This document shows positions 6,706-14,167 of a DNA stretch of 14,929 bases, in pieces (the stretch's first letter is position 1; each line of letters opens with the position of its first letter). A program made the translations under genes and the position numbers. The DNA is from an uncultured Lachnospiraceae bacterium (GTDB taxonomy: Bacteria > Bacillota > Clostridia > Lachnospirales > Lachnospiraceae). The stretch lies in contig CAJTYM010000064.1 in the NCBI GenBank assembly GCA_910583835.1, forward strand, positions 1-14,929, read 5' to 3'. The notes beneath the pieces were generated by a model. The model did not search any database and had not been told where the DNA came from. It saw nothing but the letters and a program-made list of their open reading frames with translations.

Positions 6706-6724
6706 TTTATCGAATTACGATAAA
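6706..6724. promoter_or_regulatory. TTTATCG-N5-CGATAAA palindrome, candidate XRE operator
   Basis: Perfect 7-bp arms (6706-6712 and 6718-6724) surround a 5-base centre, ending 6 bases upstream of the -35 box of the operon promoter. Size and symmetry suit a dimeric XRE regulator, and the operon encodes one. The position just upstream of -35 would allow activation as well as repression. Confidence 0.5.
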
Positions 6725-6756
6725 AATATATTGACTAATACTTATTCGCTGTTCCA

Positions 6757-7410
6757 TTACTCTGTCATGAATCCTGCACCGGATAAAAGTTCGCGTGCTT
6801 TCTGCGCATTCTGCTCTCCTTGCACCTTCGCGCAGCCGCCAGTCGCTTTCGCCGATTCCCCATAAATCTCCTGCATCTGCTTTTGTTGCATAAACACCCC
6901 AGAAGCTGGCTTTTCAAGGATTCCACCGATTTTTGCACCGCGCTCTCTGCCGCTCTCATCTGTCACAGTCAGTTCCAATTCCCGATAGGTCTCCACCCAT
7001 TTTTCAATCCGGCTCTTTCCCGGGGCATTGCCATTGCTGTCCGCAAAGGACGCAAACGCATCCTGCCCCAAAAACAAAAAAGGAGTGTTGCCCAAAACCA
7101 TTTCTTCCTGCACCGCTTTCCAGTTAAGAGGATAACTTTGCATGTCAATCCCGGTCAGCGCTGTTTCCCATGTATATTCCTGCAGCCGCACGGTCACGTT
7201 ACAGGACAGCAATGGGGTAAACTGATACAGCCCCTCCATTTTCCCTATCTCTTTGACGATATCTTCTGTAAGTTCGCCTTGAGACTGAATGACAATATCG
7301 TAGGTTTTCTGCTGACGGAACCAAAAATTCCCTGCCTGTACGCTCCAAAAGACAAACGCACAGCCGATGGCAAGAAATACAATGTCTTTGTAAATATTAC
7401 GTTTTCTCAT
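6757..7410 (-). CDS. Single-pass membrane protein with MacB/FtsX-like outer domain (217 aa)
   Basis: One membrane segment at about 9-26 is preceded by a basic end, and the rest would lie outside the cell. The outer part is similar in layout to the MacB_PCD periplasmic core of FtsX-type permeases: YDIVIQSQGELTEDIVKEI, then LTGIDMQSYP, a VLGNTPFLFLGQDAF segment, and ELTVTDESGRERGAKIGGIL. The three permease membrane helices that normally follow are absent, and no remnant is visible downstream. The domain name is a visual judgement and needs profile confirmation. ATG 7410 overlaps the stop of the surface-protein gene (ATGA) and has only a weak GGGATGGGA site, so translation is probably coupled. 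It is the last gene of the cluster; no clear terminator follows. Confidence 0.75.
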   Translation of the reverse strand: MRKRNIYKDIVFLAIGCAFVFWSVQAGNFWFRQQKTYDIVIQSQGELTEDIVKEIGKMEGLYQFTPLLSCNVTVRLQEYTWETALTGIDMQSYPLNWKAVQEEMVLGNTPFLFLGQDAFASFADSNGNAPGKSRIEKWVETYRELELTVTDESGRERGAKIGGILEKPASGVFMQQKQMQEIYGESAKATGGCAKVQGEQNAQKARELLSGAGFMTE

Positions 7411-8963
7411 GTGCGTCCCATCCCCTGATAATGTTTCATCCGCAGATACAGCCAGACGATCACCAGCAAGAGCGCCGAGATTACAAAAAACACAATGGTA
7501 ATCCACCACTGATTGCTCTTTGGCTTCTGTTCTTCTACCGAAAGTTCTACCGTTTCCGCCTGCTGGATGGAAGTATGGAGTTCCAGTTTCTGCTCTGTCA
7601 CCTCGCCCTGTTCATTCTCATAAGACAGAATTACCACTCCTGAGGTATCGCCATACTTTTCGCCGCCCTCGTCAGAAATATTCCCCTCTTCATCCATATT
7701 CAGCGTTCCCACAAACACTTTCTGCTCTCCGTCCGCCGAACTTCCCCCTTCCATGTTGCCAAGAAAGACCTCAGACTGGGGAAACAGCCCCTTAGCTTCC
7801 AGCCGCACGGTTACATTATAGATGGTGGAAAGCCCGGTATTCTGAACCTGAAAATTCAAAAACTCCGTATCCGTAGCATAGACCTGCTCCGGGAAAGAGA
7901 GATTGGCAATCCCCGCCTGCTGCGGCTGGCGGACAAGAATCCTGACCTCCTCCGTGGTGGTGTAGCTGCCGCCCTTGGCATCCTCATACTCAATCTGAAA
8001 CTGCACCGCTGCCGGTTCTGCAGAAGCTTTCCCCGCAACCGTCAGGTTCTGGCTAAGTTCCATGGTCTTTTTGGGGGAAACCTTTTCAAAATACCAGGCG
8101 TTTTTCTCAAAAATAATATCCTTGCTCTCAGAAACCAGCGTTATTTTTATGTTTTCCACGCTGGCACGATTGCTGCAGTTTTGCACTGAAACATTCCATA
8201 CTGTGCTGGTTCCTGCCTCCAGCGCATTTCCCTGTAGGCTGTTCTGGCAAATTATCAGCCGGGGCTGGCTGTTCTTTTCCTCTGCCGATGGCGGGGCAGA
8301 ACCCGCAAGTTCCGAATCTTCCGACTGCAGCCCGCCGTCACCAGATAAACTTTCGTCACCAGGCAAATTTCCGTCGGACAAACCTCCGCCTGACAAATCT
8401 TCATCGGACAGATTTCCTCTGCCCCCCACTTTGCCATCCTCGCCGGGAGCATAGGGGGCGTCAGAGCCACCCCCTATTTGGGGCTTGCCGTCCGTGATTT
8501 CCACATAGATTGTAAACTCCTGACGGATAAGGCTGCCGCCGCTCTTCCCCTCCGCCCACAGATGAAGCGGATACTGCCCGTTCATCCTGTCTTTTTTCAG
8601 TTTGAGACGGCATTTGTAAAGAAATACCCCTTCCCCGGACCGTTTCACCTGTTTGCGGTAATTTTTATAATAGAAAGGGCTGTCCTGCCCGCTTTCAAAG
8701 TCTATGCCTACGGTAATACGGTTCTTATCCAGCTCCGCGTCCGATACGAAGGGGACTACCAGCGTCATCTCATTTTTCCTGACCGATGGCTCGTAGCCCT
8801 TGGCAAAGGGTGCATCCATGCCCTGATATTTATGGCTGCTGTCTATAGAAATATTGTTGTCCGCTGACTGCGCAAATATCCCCAGCGGACAAGCCAGAAA
8901 GAGCAATGCTGACAGCAATATCAGACAGCGAACGAGGCTTCGTTTATTTCTTCCTTTTTTCAT
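7407..8963 (-). CDS. Surface protein: signal peptide, CARDB/COG1361-like repeats, C-terminal anchor (518 aa)
   Basis: The basic start and hydrophobic stretch (8-32) form a signal peptide with likely cleavage near AQSA. A beta-rich domain spans about 45-157. A Gly/Ser/Asp-rich linker (160-234) follows, partly made of 5-residue repeats. Two further beta-rich domains (about 236-347 and 350-468) contain VWNVSVQNCSN and LNFQVQNTGLSTIYNVTV, typical of CARDB/NPCBM-associated (COG1361-type) Ig-like modules. One membrane helix (487-508) with a short basic tail anchors it with the bulk outside. The start overlaps the ABC ATPase stop (ATGA) with GGAGG about 11 bases away. Such proteins occur beside ABC exporters in Clostridia. 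A role as extracellular accessory of the transporter is inferred from the operon. Confidence 0.85.
   Translation of the reverse strand: MKKGRNKRSLVRCLILLSALLFLACPLGIFAQSADNNISIDSSHKYQGMDAPFAKGYEPSVRKNEMTLVVPFVSDAELDKNRITVGIDFESGQDSPFYYKNYRKQVKRSGEGVFLYKCRLKLKKDRMNGQYPLHLWAEGKSGGSLIRQEFTIYVEITDGKPQIGGGSDAPYAPGEDGKVGGRGNLSDEDLSGGGLSDGNLPGDESLSGDGGLQSEDSELAGSAPPSAEEKNSQPRLIICQNSLQGNALEAGTSTVWNVSVQNCSNRASVENIKITLVSESKDIIFEKNAWYFEKVSPKKTMELSQNLTVAGKASAEPAAVQFQIEYEDAKGGSYTTTEEVRILVRQPQQAGIANLSFPEQVYATDTEFLNFQVQNTGLSTIYNVTVRLEAKGLFPQSEVFLGNMEGGSSADGEQKVFVGTLNMDEEGNISDEGGEKYGDTSGVVILSYENEQGEVTEQKLELHTSIQQAETVELSVEEQKPKSNQWWITIVFFVISALLLVIVWLYLRMKHYQGMGRT
8334..8412. repeat. Degenerate 15-bp tandem repeat in the surface-protein linker
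   Basis: Imperfect units of 15 bp (one of 18) such as TTTCCGTCGGACAAA and CCTCCGCCTGACAAA, about five copies. On the coding strand they encode residues 184-210 with LSDGN, LPGDE and SLSGD patterns. This is a flexible, probably length-variable spacer. Confidence 0.7.
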
Positions 8964-9595
8964 AACTCCCGCATCCTCCCTCCATCCATTTCATAGACCT
9001 TGTCGCACAAGATACGGATATCTTCGCTGTTGTGGCTGGCGAGGATAATCGTCTTGCCCTGCTTTTTCAAGTCCAGCAGAAGGCTGCGGATATCCGCCAC
9101 GCCATGTTTATCCAGACCGTTAAAAGGCTCATCCAGAATGAGGAATTCCGGGTCTTCCATAATCGCCTGGGCAATGCCCAGACGCTGGCGCATCCCCAGC
9201 GAATATTTGGACACGGCTTTCTTAAGCGCAGGGTCAAGCCCTGATTTTCGGATGGCATTTTCTATGTCTTTTCTGGCAATTTTCCCCCGCAGGCCCGCCA
9301 GAATCTCCAGATTGCGCAAGCCCGTGAGGTTTGTGAGGAATCCCGGCGTTTCTATTATCACGCCAAGGCTTTCCGGGAAATCAACCTCTTTGCCAATCAC
9401 TTTGCCGTTTACACGGATGCTGCCCTCCGTCACTGGAAGGAAACCACAGATACATTTCATCAGCACGGTCTTCCCGGAACCGTTGTTGCCGGCAAACCCA
9501 TATACCTTGCCTTGCTCCATGGACACATCTATGTCATACAGCACCGTATCTTCTTTAAATTTTTTTGTCACATGTTCAATTTCGATATAAGGCAT
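8960..9595 (-). CDS. ABC transporter ATP-binding protein (211 aa)
   Basis: Complete nucleotide-binding domain: Walker A GNNGSGKT (36-43), Q-loop region near 82, signature SLGMRQ (132-137), Walker B FLILDEP (151-157), D-loop FNGLD and H-loop H188. The SLGMRQ form of the signature is usual in ABC-2-type drug, bacteriocin and polysaccharide exporters. At 211 residues it is a minimal domain without a C-terminal extension. ATG 9595 follows AAAGGAAG. It should power the two permeases encoded just upstream. A 44-base gap, unusual in this tight operon, separates it from the permease gene and holds the repeated 17-nt element. Confidence 0.95.
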   Translation of the reverse strand: MPYIEIEHVTKKFKEDTVLYDIDVSMEQGKVYGFAGNNGSGKTVLMKCICGFLPVTEGSIRVNGKVIGKEVDFPESLGVIIETPGFLTNLTGLRNLEILAGLRGKIARKDIENAIRKSGLDPALKKAVSKYSLGMRQRLGIAQAIMEDPEFLILDEPFNGLDKHGVADIRSLLLDLKKQGKTIILASHNSEDIRILCDKVYEMDGGRMREL

Positions 9596-9615
9596 GATTT
9601 GCTTCCTTTCTTTAG

Positions 9616-9640
9616 GAATAAAACTTAATTTTCGCTATAC
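9616..9640 (-). repeat. Copy B of the 17-nt repeated element upstream of the ABC ATPase
   Basis: On the minus strand the exact core GTATAGCGAAAATTAAG (9640-9624) is followed by two bases and TTATTC (9621-9616). The core begins right at the stop codon of the permease gene and ends 28 bases before the ATPase start. Similarity to copy A extends upstream: AAGAAAT occurs before both cores, with a 7-base length difference. Confidence 0.6.
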
Positions 9641-10356
9641 TAGATTTCTTCCAGGCAATGGTACAGCAAAAGCCCATGCAAAAGCATCATCGCAACGGAA
9701 AAGGCTGCGAGAAAGACCCAGATTCCCAGACCGTCCACACCCCAGTCTTGCTGGCATTTCACCCACTCCGCGGGGTACATGGCATACATATCCGTAAAGT
9801 AACGTTCCTTTAAGATAATCAGCATGTAATAACAGACAAAAGGCAGTCCATACGCCATATAATAATTGCGGAACAAGGCGGCAAAGATTCCTGAGACTTC
9901 CGCAAGGATACCGCCAACCAGGGAGATACGCAAAAGGAGCTGCACCAATTGCCAGAGGCTTTCCCACGGCAGCTCCCCCTGCAGTTCCAGGGGATAAATT
10001 ACCAGGAAACTGCAGAGCAGCCCCAGCGTCCCGGCAAAGAAGAACGGCAGAAACCCTCCGGCATATATCTGCAGCGTCTTTCTTTGGATATACTCCATCT
10101 GGCTAATCCTCGTGATGTACAGCCTAAGAAATCCGCTGGAAGATTCCTTGACGTAAATGGCGCCCATCGGCAGCACGGCGGCAATCGGCAGCAAAAAGAG
10201 CGTTATCTGCGTGTCCGCCGCTTTCAGGTAAAACTTCACGAAGCTTCCCTCGCTAAACGGCAGTTCCATTTTGTTGGAGAAAAATCCTATCAGCAGCCCC
10301 GCAAAACAGAGCAGCGATGATATCCAAAGGCCTTTTTCTTTAAACAACTCTTTCAT
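9640..10356 (-). CDS. ABC-2-type permease subunit (238 aa)
   Basis: About six hydrophobic segments (near 10-27, 52-71, 98-119, 133-155, 169-186 and 211-232) and no other domain. A polar loop after the second segment, FLRLYITRISQMEYIQRK, resembles the coupling region of ABC-2 permeases. This size and topology match the short permeases of lantibiotic-immunity or Bcr/Nat-type transporters. ATG 10356 is 3 bases after the stop of the preceding permease gene, and its AGGAG site lies within the end of that gene. It is probably one half of a two-permease membrane domain. The substrate is not deducible. Confidence 0.85.
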   Translation of the reverse strand: MKELFKEKGLWISSLLCFAGLLIGFFSNKMELPFSEGSFVKFYLKAADTQITLFLLPIAAVLPMGAIYVKESSSGFLRLYITRISQMEYIQRKTLQIYAGGFLPFFFAGTLGLLCSFLVIYPLELQGELPWESLWQLVQLLLRISLVGGILAEVSGIFAALFRNYYMAYGLPFVCYYMLIILKERYFTDMYAMYPAEWVKCQQDWGVDGLGIWVFLAAFSVAMMLLHGLLLYHCLEEI

Positions 10357-10359
10357 GGG

Positions 10360-11265
10360 TTATAGTTCTCCTGTAAATGAACTGAAGTTGTACTGTTTCA
10401 GCGTGTGCAGAGAAAACAGCGACATTACAGACAGTATCAGCAGAAAGATAAGGCAGGACTGCCCGACAGACGGCAGGACGTCATACCCAAAATCATGCAT
10501 CCCATAAGTGGCATGGTTCAGGGGACTGACCCAGCCGGTAATCCTGCGGATGAAAAACATTTCGTATTCCTCTTTATGCAGGATATCCGCCAGCACCTGG
10601 GGGTCCAGCAGAAATCCAAACAGACTGTACGACAGGCCAGCAGCGATGCCAGCTTTCTTCCCCATCCTCATCTGAAAAAACAGCATAAAAAAACTTAACG
10701 TCAGCGCATAGCATATGAGCAGCACAACCATCTGCAGGCTGCAGCCCCAGGGGGTTGTGCTTTCCATGACCTTCACCGTGGAGGGTACCGAAAACTTATC
10801 GCCCATGGAAGAATAGGCAAACAGCGCCGCCGTCTTGCTCCAGACATTCCCTGCATAGGTTTTCTGCATACACAGCAGGCTGGTGACCAGAAGCACATAT
10901 AGGATGTAACCTGCCGTCACCAGGAAAATATAGACAAACTGTGCCCAAAGCCAGCAGCATTTGCGCGTACGCAGCAGCATATACGGCGTAAACGGCGAAA
11001 GCTTAGGCAAATCAATAAACAAAAGAATCAGCAGCAAAGAGCAGAGCAGAATGGACGTTGCATCCCCGAATGTCCAGATAAACGGCTCCAACGCCTGCAT
11101 GGGGGATTCATAGTAATCCGCCACCATCAATGCGCGGTCGCTGAGGAAAAAGCACAAAATAAAGGAAAAGAGGAATGTAAGGATGATTCTGGGGTTTTTA
11201 TAAAACCCCAGAAAATTCCAGCGCACGATGGCTGCCGTCTGCTTGATATATCCCATCATCTTCAC
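10360..11265 (-). CDS. ABC transporter permease subunit (301 aa)
   Basis: About six membrane segments (near 27-43, 67-87, 107-128, 179-199, 206-222 and 270-290), with an extended outer or inner loop between the third and fourth. It looks like an ABC-2-related permease and differs in sequence from the second one. I start at GTG 11265, about 10 bases after a GGGGT stretch overlapping the end of the lipoprotein gene. ATG at 11259 or 11256 is possible and would cost two or three residues. It is 5 bases from the lipoprotein stop, so tightly coupled. The two permeases plus one ATPase suggest a heterodimeric membrane domain with a shared or duplicated ATPase. Confidence 0.82.
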   Translation of the reverse strand: MKMMGYIKQTAAIVRWNFLGFYKNPRIILTFLFSFILCFFLSDRALMVADYYESPMQALEPFIWTFGDATSILLCSLLLILLFIDLPKLSPFTPYMLLRTRKCCWLWAQFVYIFLVTAGYILYVLLVTSLLCMQKTYAGNVWSKTAALFAYSSMGDKFSVPSTVKVMESTTPWGCSLQMVVLLICYALTLSFFMLFFQMRMGKKAGIAAGLSYSLFGFLLDPQVLADILHKEEYEMFFIRRITGWVSPLNHATYGMHDFGYDVLPSVGQSCLIFLLILSVMSLFSLHTLKQYNFSSFTGEL

Positions 11266-11270
11266 TGCAT

Positions 11271-12767
11271 TTAATACCCCAACTCGCGGTTAATGACCGT
11301 TCCATCAATGGCATTGATGGTCATATAGCTGCTGTTGGAATATTCTCCGTTATTTTTGCTCACATACTCATCATTGGTGGCATCAAACCCACCGATAAAA
11401 TCCCAGACGGGTACCAGAAGCCCGGTATCACAGTCCGTTGCCGGGTCATAGATTCTGCTGTAGCCGAGGACAATTTTTCGTATGTGATATGTCCGATTCG
11501 CCTCATACTGCGTGATATCCGCGTTGGACACCTCCATCATCTGCTCATAGATTTTTATGATACTGTCAAAATCCATCAGCTTGACATTTTCCGTCTTCAT
11601 TTCCCCGACCTCATAGGGGTTAAAGATTTCCACCTTCTGGATGCCGTCTTTTCCGACAATGATATCGCACCGTTCATAACTCCATGGCGTCAGCGTACTG
11701 TCCATGTCCTCCAACGCACCGCCATAAGAATCCGTATATGTGATGGGCACGCCATCCAGTTTCCTTGTGAAATGAAACAGATAGCCAGCCTTTAATATAT
11801 TATCTTTCGATACTCCGCCCTCGCCATGATGGAATACGGCGTAGTCCCAATTATACACTTCCAGGCCCCAGCCCAGTTTCTCAACTTTTTCTTCCGCTAT
11901 TTTCTGGGCATCTTCCATAGAAATGTCCAGCAGCCCTTTGACGTCATCCTCCGTCAGCTTGGCCTCACCGTTCTCCTCCGAGCCAAGCAAAAAAGATGTT
12001 TCGAGCCAATCCGAAAACTCCGCCGGGTCTATGGTATCCTTTTGAGGATCTTTGACAATGCTGAATATAATATCCGGCGCCAACCCATACTTGACGTCAT
12101 AATCATAGATTCCCTCTGCGGTCTCCGCCACGCCATAGAAGTCATCTTCATCTACCTCCTTCTCTCCTCCCTTTCCGTTATCATATTCCAAGCCAAAGGA
12201 TGGCTTCACTTCCACCTTAGTGACTTCATCCGGCGCTTCCTGCATACGTTCTTCATTTCTGGCAATTTCCTCATCAATATTAAACTGCGGCTGCCCATTT
12301 TCATCCGTGCCGAAATCGTAGGGGTCAAGATTGCCTTCCGATTTATATTTCTTTAACCTGGCAATATGATTCTCATAATCTTCTTTCGTCCACTGATCGT
12401 AAGAAACAGCGCTGTAGAATTTCGCCCCCTCAAAAAATGCATTTGTCACCGTGTCAATCAACTGCTGATTGACCTCTTTCGCCGATACGGCGTAAGTATT
12501 TATGCCATTCGCTTCCGGTATAATTACCTCTGCATCCGTGTCTATGACAAGACCGCCGCCCTCGTAAGACGCCTGATTCGTATAATGTTCCGGTGCGCCT
12601 AACAGCTCCCGGAGCGGGCTGCCCGCCTCATTGTCCGCGCTCTCGTAGGATTTAATGGCATCTGAGCCTTTTTGTTTCACAATCGTGTCTTTGGGCGTCT
12701 CCTGACAGCCGGCAAGCATTGCCGCACATAGGCCCGCTGCAATGACGGAAATACACTTTCTCTTCAT
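11271..12767 (-). CDS. Large lipoprotein, DUF6034-like (498 aa)
   Basis: A signal sequence with lipobox LAGC (18-21) marks a lipoprotein attached at C21 outside the membrane. The rest is soluble and acidic, with EDAQKIAEEKVEKLGW near 295-310 and a C-terminal half around IIVGKDGIQKVEIFNPYEVG that recalls PepSY/YycI-like envelope proteins. I believe it belongs to the DUF6034 group of Lachnospiraceae lipoproteins, but this is from memory. ATG 12767 follows GGAGG by 8 bases. It sits between the sensor kinase and the permeases. It may bind the inducing ligand, shield the transporter target, or modulate the kinase; none of these is shown by sequence. A 125-base regulatory gap precedes it. Confidence 0.85.
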   Translation of the reverse strand: MKRKCISVIAAGLCAAMLAGCQETPKDTIVKQKGSDAIKSYESADNEAGSPLRELLGAPEHYTNQASYEGGGLVIDTDAEVIIPEANGINTYAVSAKEVNQQLIDTVTNAFFEGAKFYSAVSYDQWTKEDYENHIARLKKYKSEGNLDPYDFGTDENGQPQFNIDEEIARNEERMQEAPDEVTKVEVKPSFGLEYDNGKGGEKEVDEDDFYGVAETAEGIYDYDVKYGLAPDIIFSIVKDPQKDTIDPAEFSDWLETSFLLGSEENGEAKLTEDDVKGLLDISMEDAQKIAEEKVEKLGWGLEVYNWDYAVFHHGEGGVSKDNILKAGYLFHFTRKLDGVPITYTDSYGGALEDMDSTLTPWSYERCDIIVGKDGIQKVEIFNPYEVGEMKTENVKLMDFDSIIKIYEQMMEVSNADITQYEANRTYHIRKIVLGYSRIYDPATDCDTGLLVPVWDFIGGFDATNDEYVSKNNGEYSNSSYMTINAIDGTVINRELGY

Positions 12768-12794
12768 AAATATAACCTCCTGAATTTATCCCAC

Positions 12795-12862
12795 AGGAAA
12801 TCTGCAGGATTTCTGTATAGGATGATGTTGGGGGCAAACAGCCCAACTTCATCTGTATAGGA
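12795..12862 (-). promoter_or_regulatory. Regulatory gap: 11-nt direct repeats, hairpin and palindrome
   Basis: Between the kinase and lipoprotein genes, the 11-mer TCCTATACAGA (minus strand) occurs at 12862-12852 and 12822-12812, exactly 40 bp apart. Between them is a 12-bp stem with one mismatch (12821-12832 with 12842-12853). A further inverted repeat, GAAATC-TGCAG-GATTTC (12797-12813), lies nearer the gene. The 40-bp spacing keeps both repeats on one helix face, as expected for a site bound by the OmpR-type regulator encoded upstream. No T-run follows the hairpin, so it is not a normal terminator. No consensus promoter is clear here. Confidence 0.5.
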
Positions 12863-12892
12863 ATATCATAGCAGGTTCTTTTAGGCAAATAT

Positions 12893-14167
12893 TCACTCGG
12901 TTGTAAAGGATTCGTAAACGCGGCTTTCTTTCACCCAGGAAATCTTCGTCCCCTTCCCTACCTCGCTCTCAATTTCCATCCGTCCATGATGCGCCTTGGC
13001 AATCTGCTCGCACAACGCAAGCCCCAGGCCCATATTGCCGCTCTTCCTGGAGCGGGACTTATCCACACGGTAAAATGCCTTGCGCACTTTTTCTATTTCC
13101 GCCGGGGGAATCCCGCAGCCCTCATCCCGCACCCACAGAGATTGTTCTCCCGCCCCCATATAGATATGGCTGCCAGGCTCCGATGCCATGATGCTGTTGT
13201 TGATTAAATTGATTAAAAAACTGGTCATCAAATCCATATCCAGGTTCATCGTCCTCCCCTCATAACCAGGCTCCACAATCAATGTTATGCTACTTTCAGA
13301 CAGCCTGTGTCTGACATTTTCCCGCACCCCTTCAAACAATACGTCCAGAGAAACTTCCTGCAGCAGAATGCGGCATTCCGGCTCATACAACCTCGTCAGT
13401 TCCATCATTTTCTCGGAGAGCCTTGACAGCCGCCCGCTCTCACGGTTGATATAATTCAATGCCTTTTCTTCTTGCTCCCTGGTCAGTTTTACGCTAAGAA
13501 GCGTCTCGGAATAGCCCTTGATGGCAGTCAGGGGCGTCTTCAATTCGTGGGACATGCTGCCAATCAGCTGCCGTTGCGCCTCATTCGTTGCTTCAAGAGG
13601 CCGCGTAATCTTTTTAATCAGGAATACCAGAAGCAGCGCCATGGCAAACGATGCCAGGACAGAGACCAGAACCTCCTGCACTGCAAGACGAAAGCTCTCC
13701 TGGTAAATATAAGTGATATCCACAACATAAAAAGACAGGTAAGATACTCTTTTCCCCTCTTCCTGTCTCTTATCCTCTGAACAAAAAATAAGCAGATGGG
13801 AGCCGTCTATTTTTTCCTGCGCATACATAGGGGGCGTATCCTGTTCAATCTTCACTTTATCCGTATCAAACTCAAAGGAGGAATTATTGTGCAGTTCTTC
13901 CCCATTCTTGTAGAGCGCAGAACCCTCGGGCATGTTTTTACGGAAACAGTAGGTCATGATATGGTCATCCGTAAGATTCGCATAACCCAATTTATTTATG
14001 TCGGAAGCGATACCCGAGAGGCCTCTGGAAAAGACTTTTTCCTCCTGCTTTTTGAGCAGCTCAATTTTTTCCTGCTGGCTGGCATAAATCACATAAAATG
14101 AAAAAATCTGCGCCAACACAAACAACATGGTCGACGCAGTCAATGCAATCTTCTTAATCATATCCAT
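12893..14167 (-). CDS. Two-component sensor histidine kinase (424 aa)
   Basis: Membrane helices at about 6-29 and 163-184 enclose a ~130-residue outer sensor region with no family I recognise. The HAMP-like linker is short. The phospho-acceptor box is SHELKTPLTAIKGYSETL with H207. The ATP domain shows an N box with N320/N324 (NLINNS), a G1 box DEGCGIP (348-354) and a G2 box GLGLAL (380-385). All catalytic motifs are intact. ATG 14167 overlaps the response-regulator stop by one base (TAATG), with GGAGG 7 bases upstream, so the pair is translationally coupled. It probably senses an envelope-acting compound or envelope stress and phosphorylates the adjacent regulator. Confidence 0.96.
   Translation of the reverse strand: MDMIKKIALTASTMLFVLAQIFSFYVIYASQQEKIELLKKQEEKVFSRGLSGIASDINKLGYANLTDDHIMTYCFRKNMPEGSALYKNGEELHNNSSFEFDTDKVKIEQDTPPMYAQEKIDGSHLLIFCSEDKRQEEGKRVSYLSFYVVDITYIYQESFRLAVQEVLVSVLASFAMALLLVFLIKKITRPLEATNEAQRQLIGSMSHELKTPLTAIKGYSETLLSVKLTREQEEKALNYINRESGRLSRLSEKMMELTRLYEPECRILLQEVSLDVLFEGVRENVRHRLSESSITLIVEPGYEGRTMNLDMDLMTSFLINLINNSIMASEPGSHIYMGAGEQSLWVRDEGCGIPPAEIEKVRKAFYRVDKSRSRKSGNMGLGLALCEQIAKAHHGRMEIESEVGKGTKISWVKESRVYESFTTE

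Noticed and set aside
7520..8497. Several plus-strand open frames opposite the surface-protein gene.
   Set aside because: They are antisense shadows in a GC-richer, repeat-containing coding region and lack start signals.
11826..12356. Plus-strand open frame of 176 codons inside the lipoprotein gene.
   Set aside because: Antisense to a gene with clear lipobox and ribosome binding site; the composition is that of a shadow frame and no start signal is seen.
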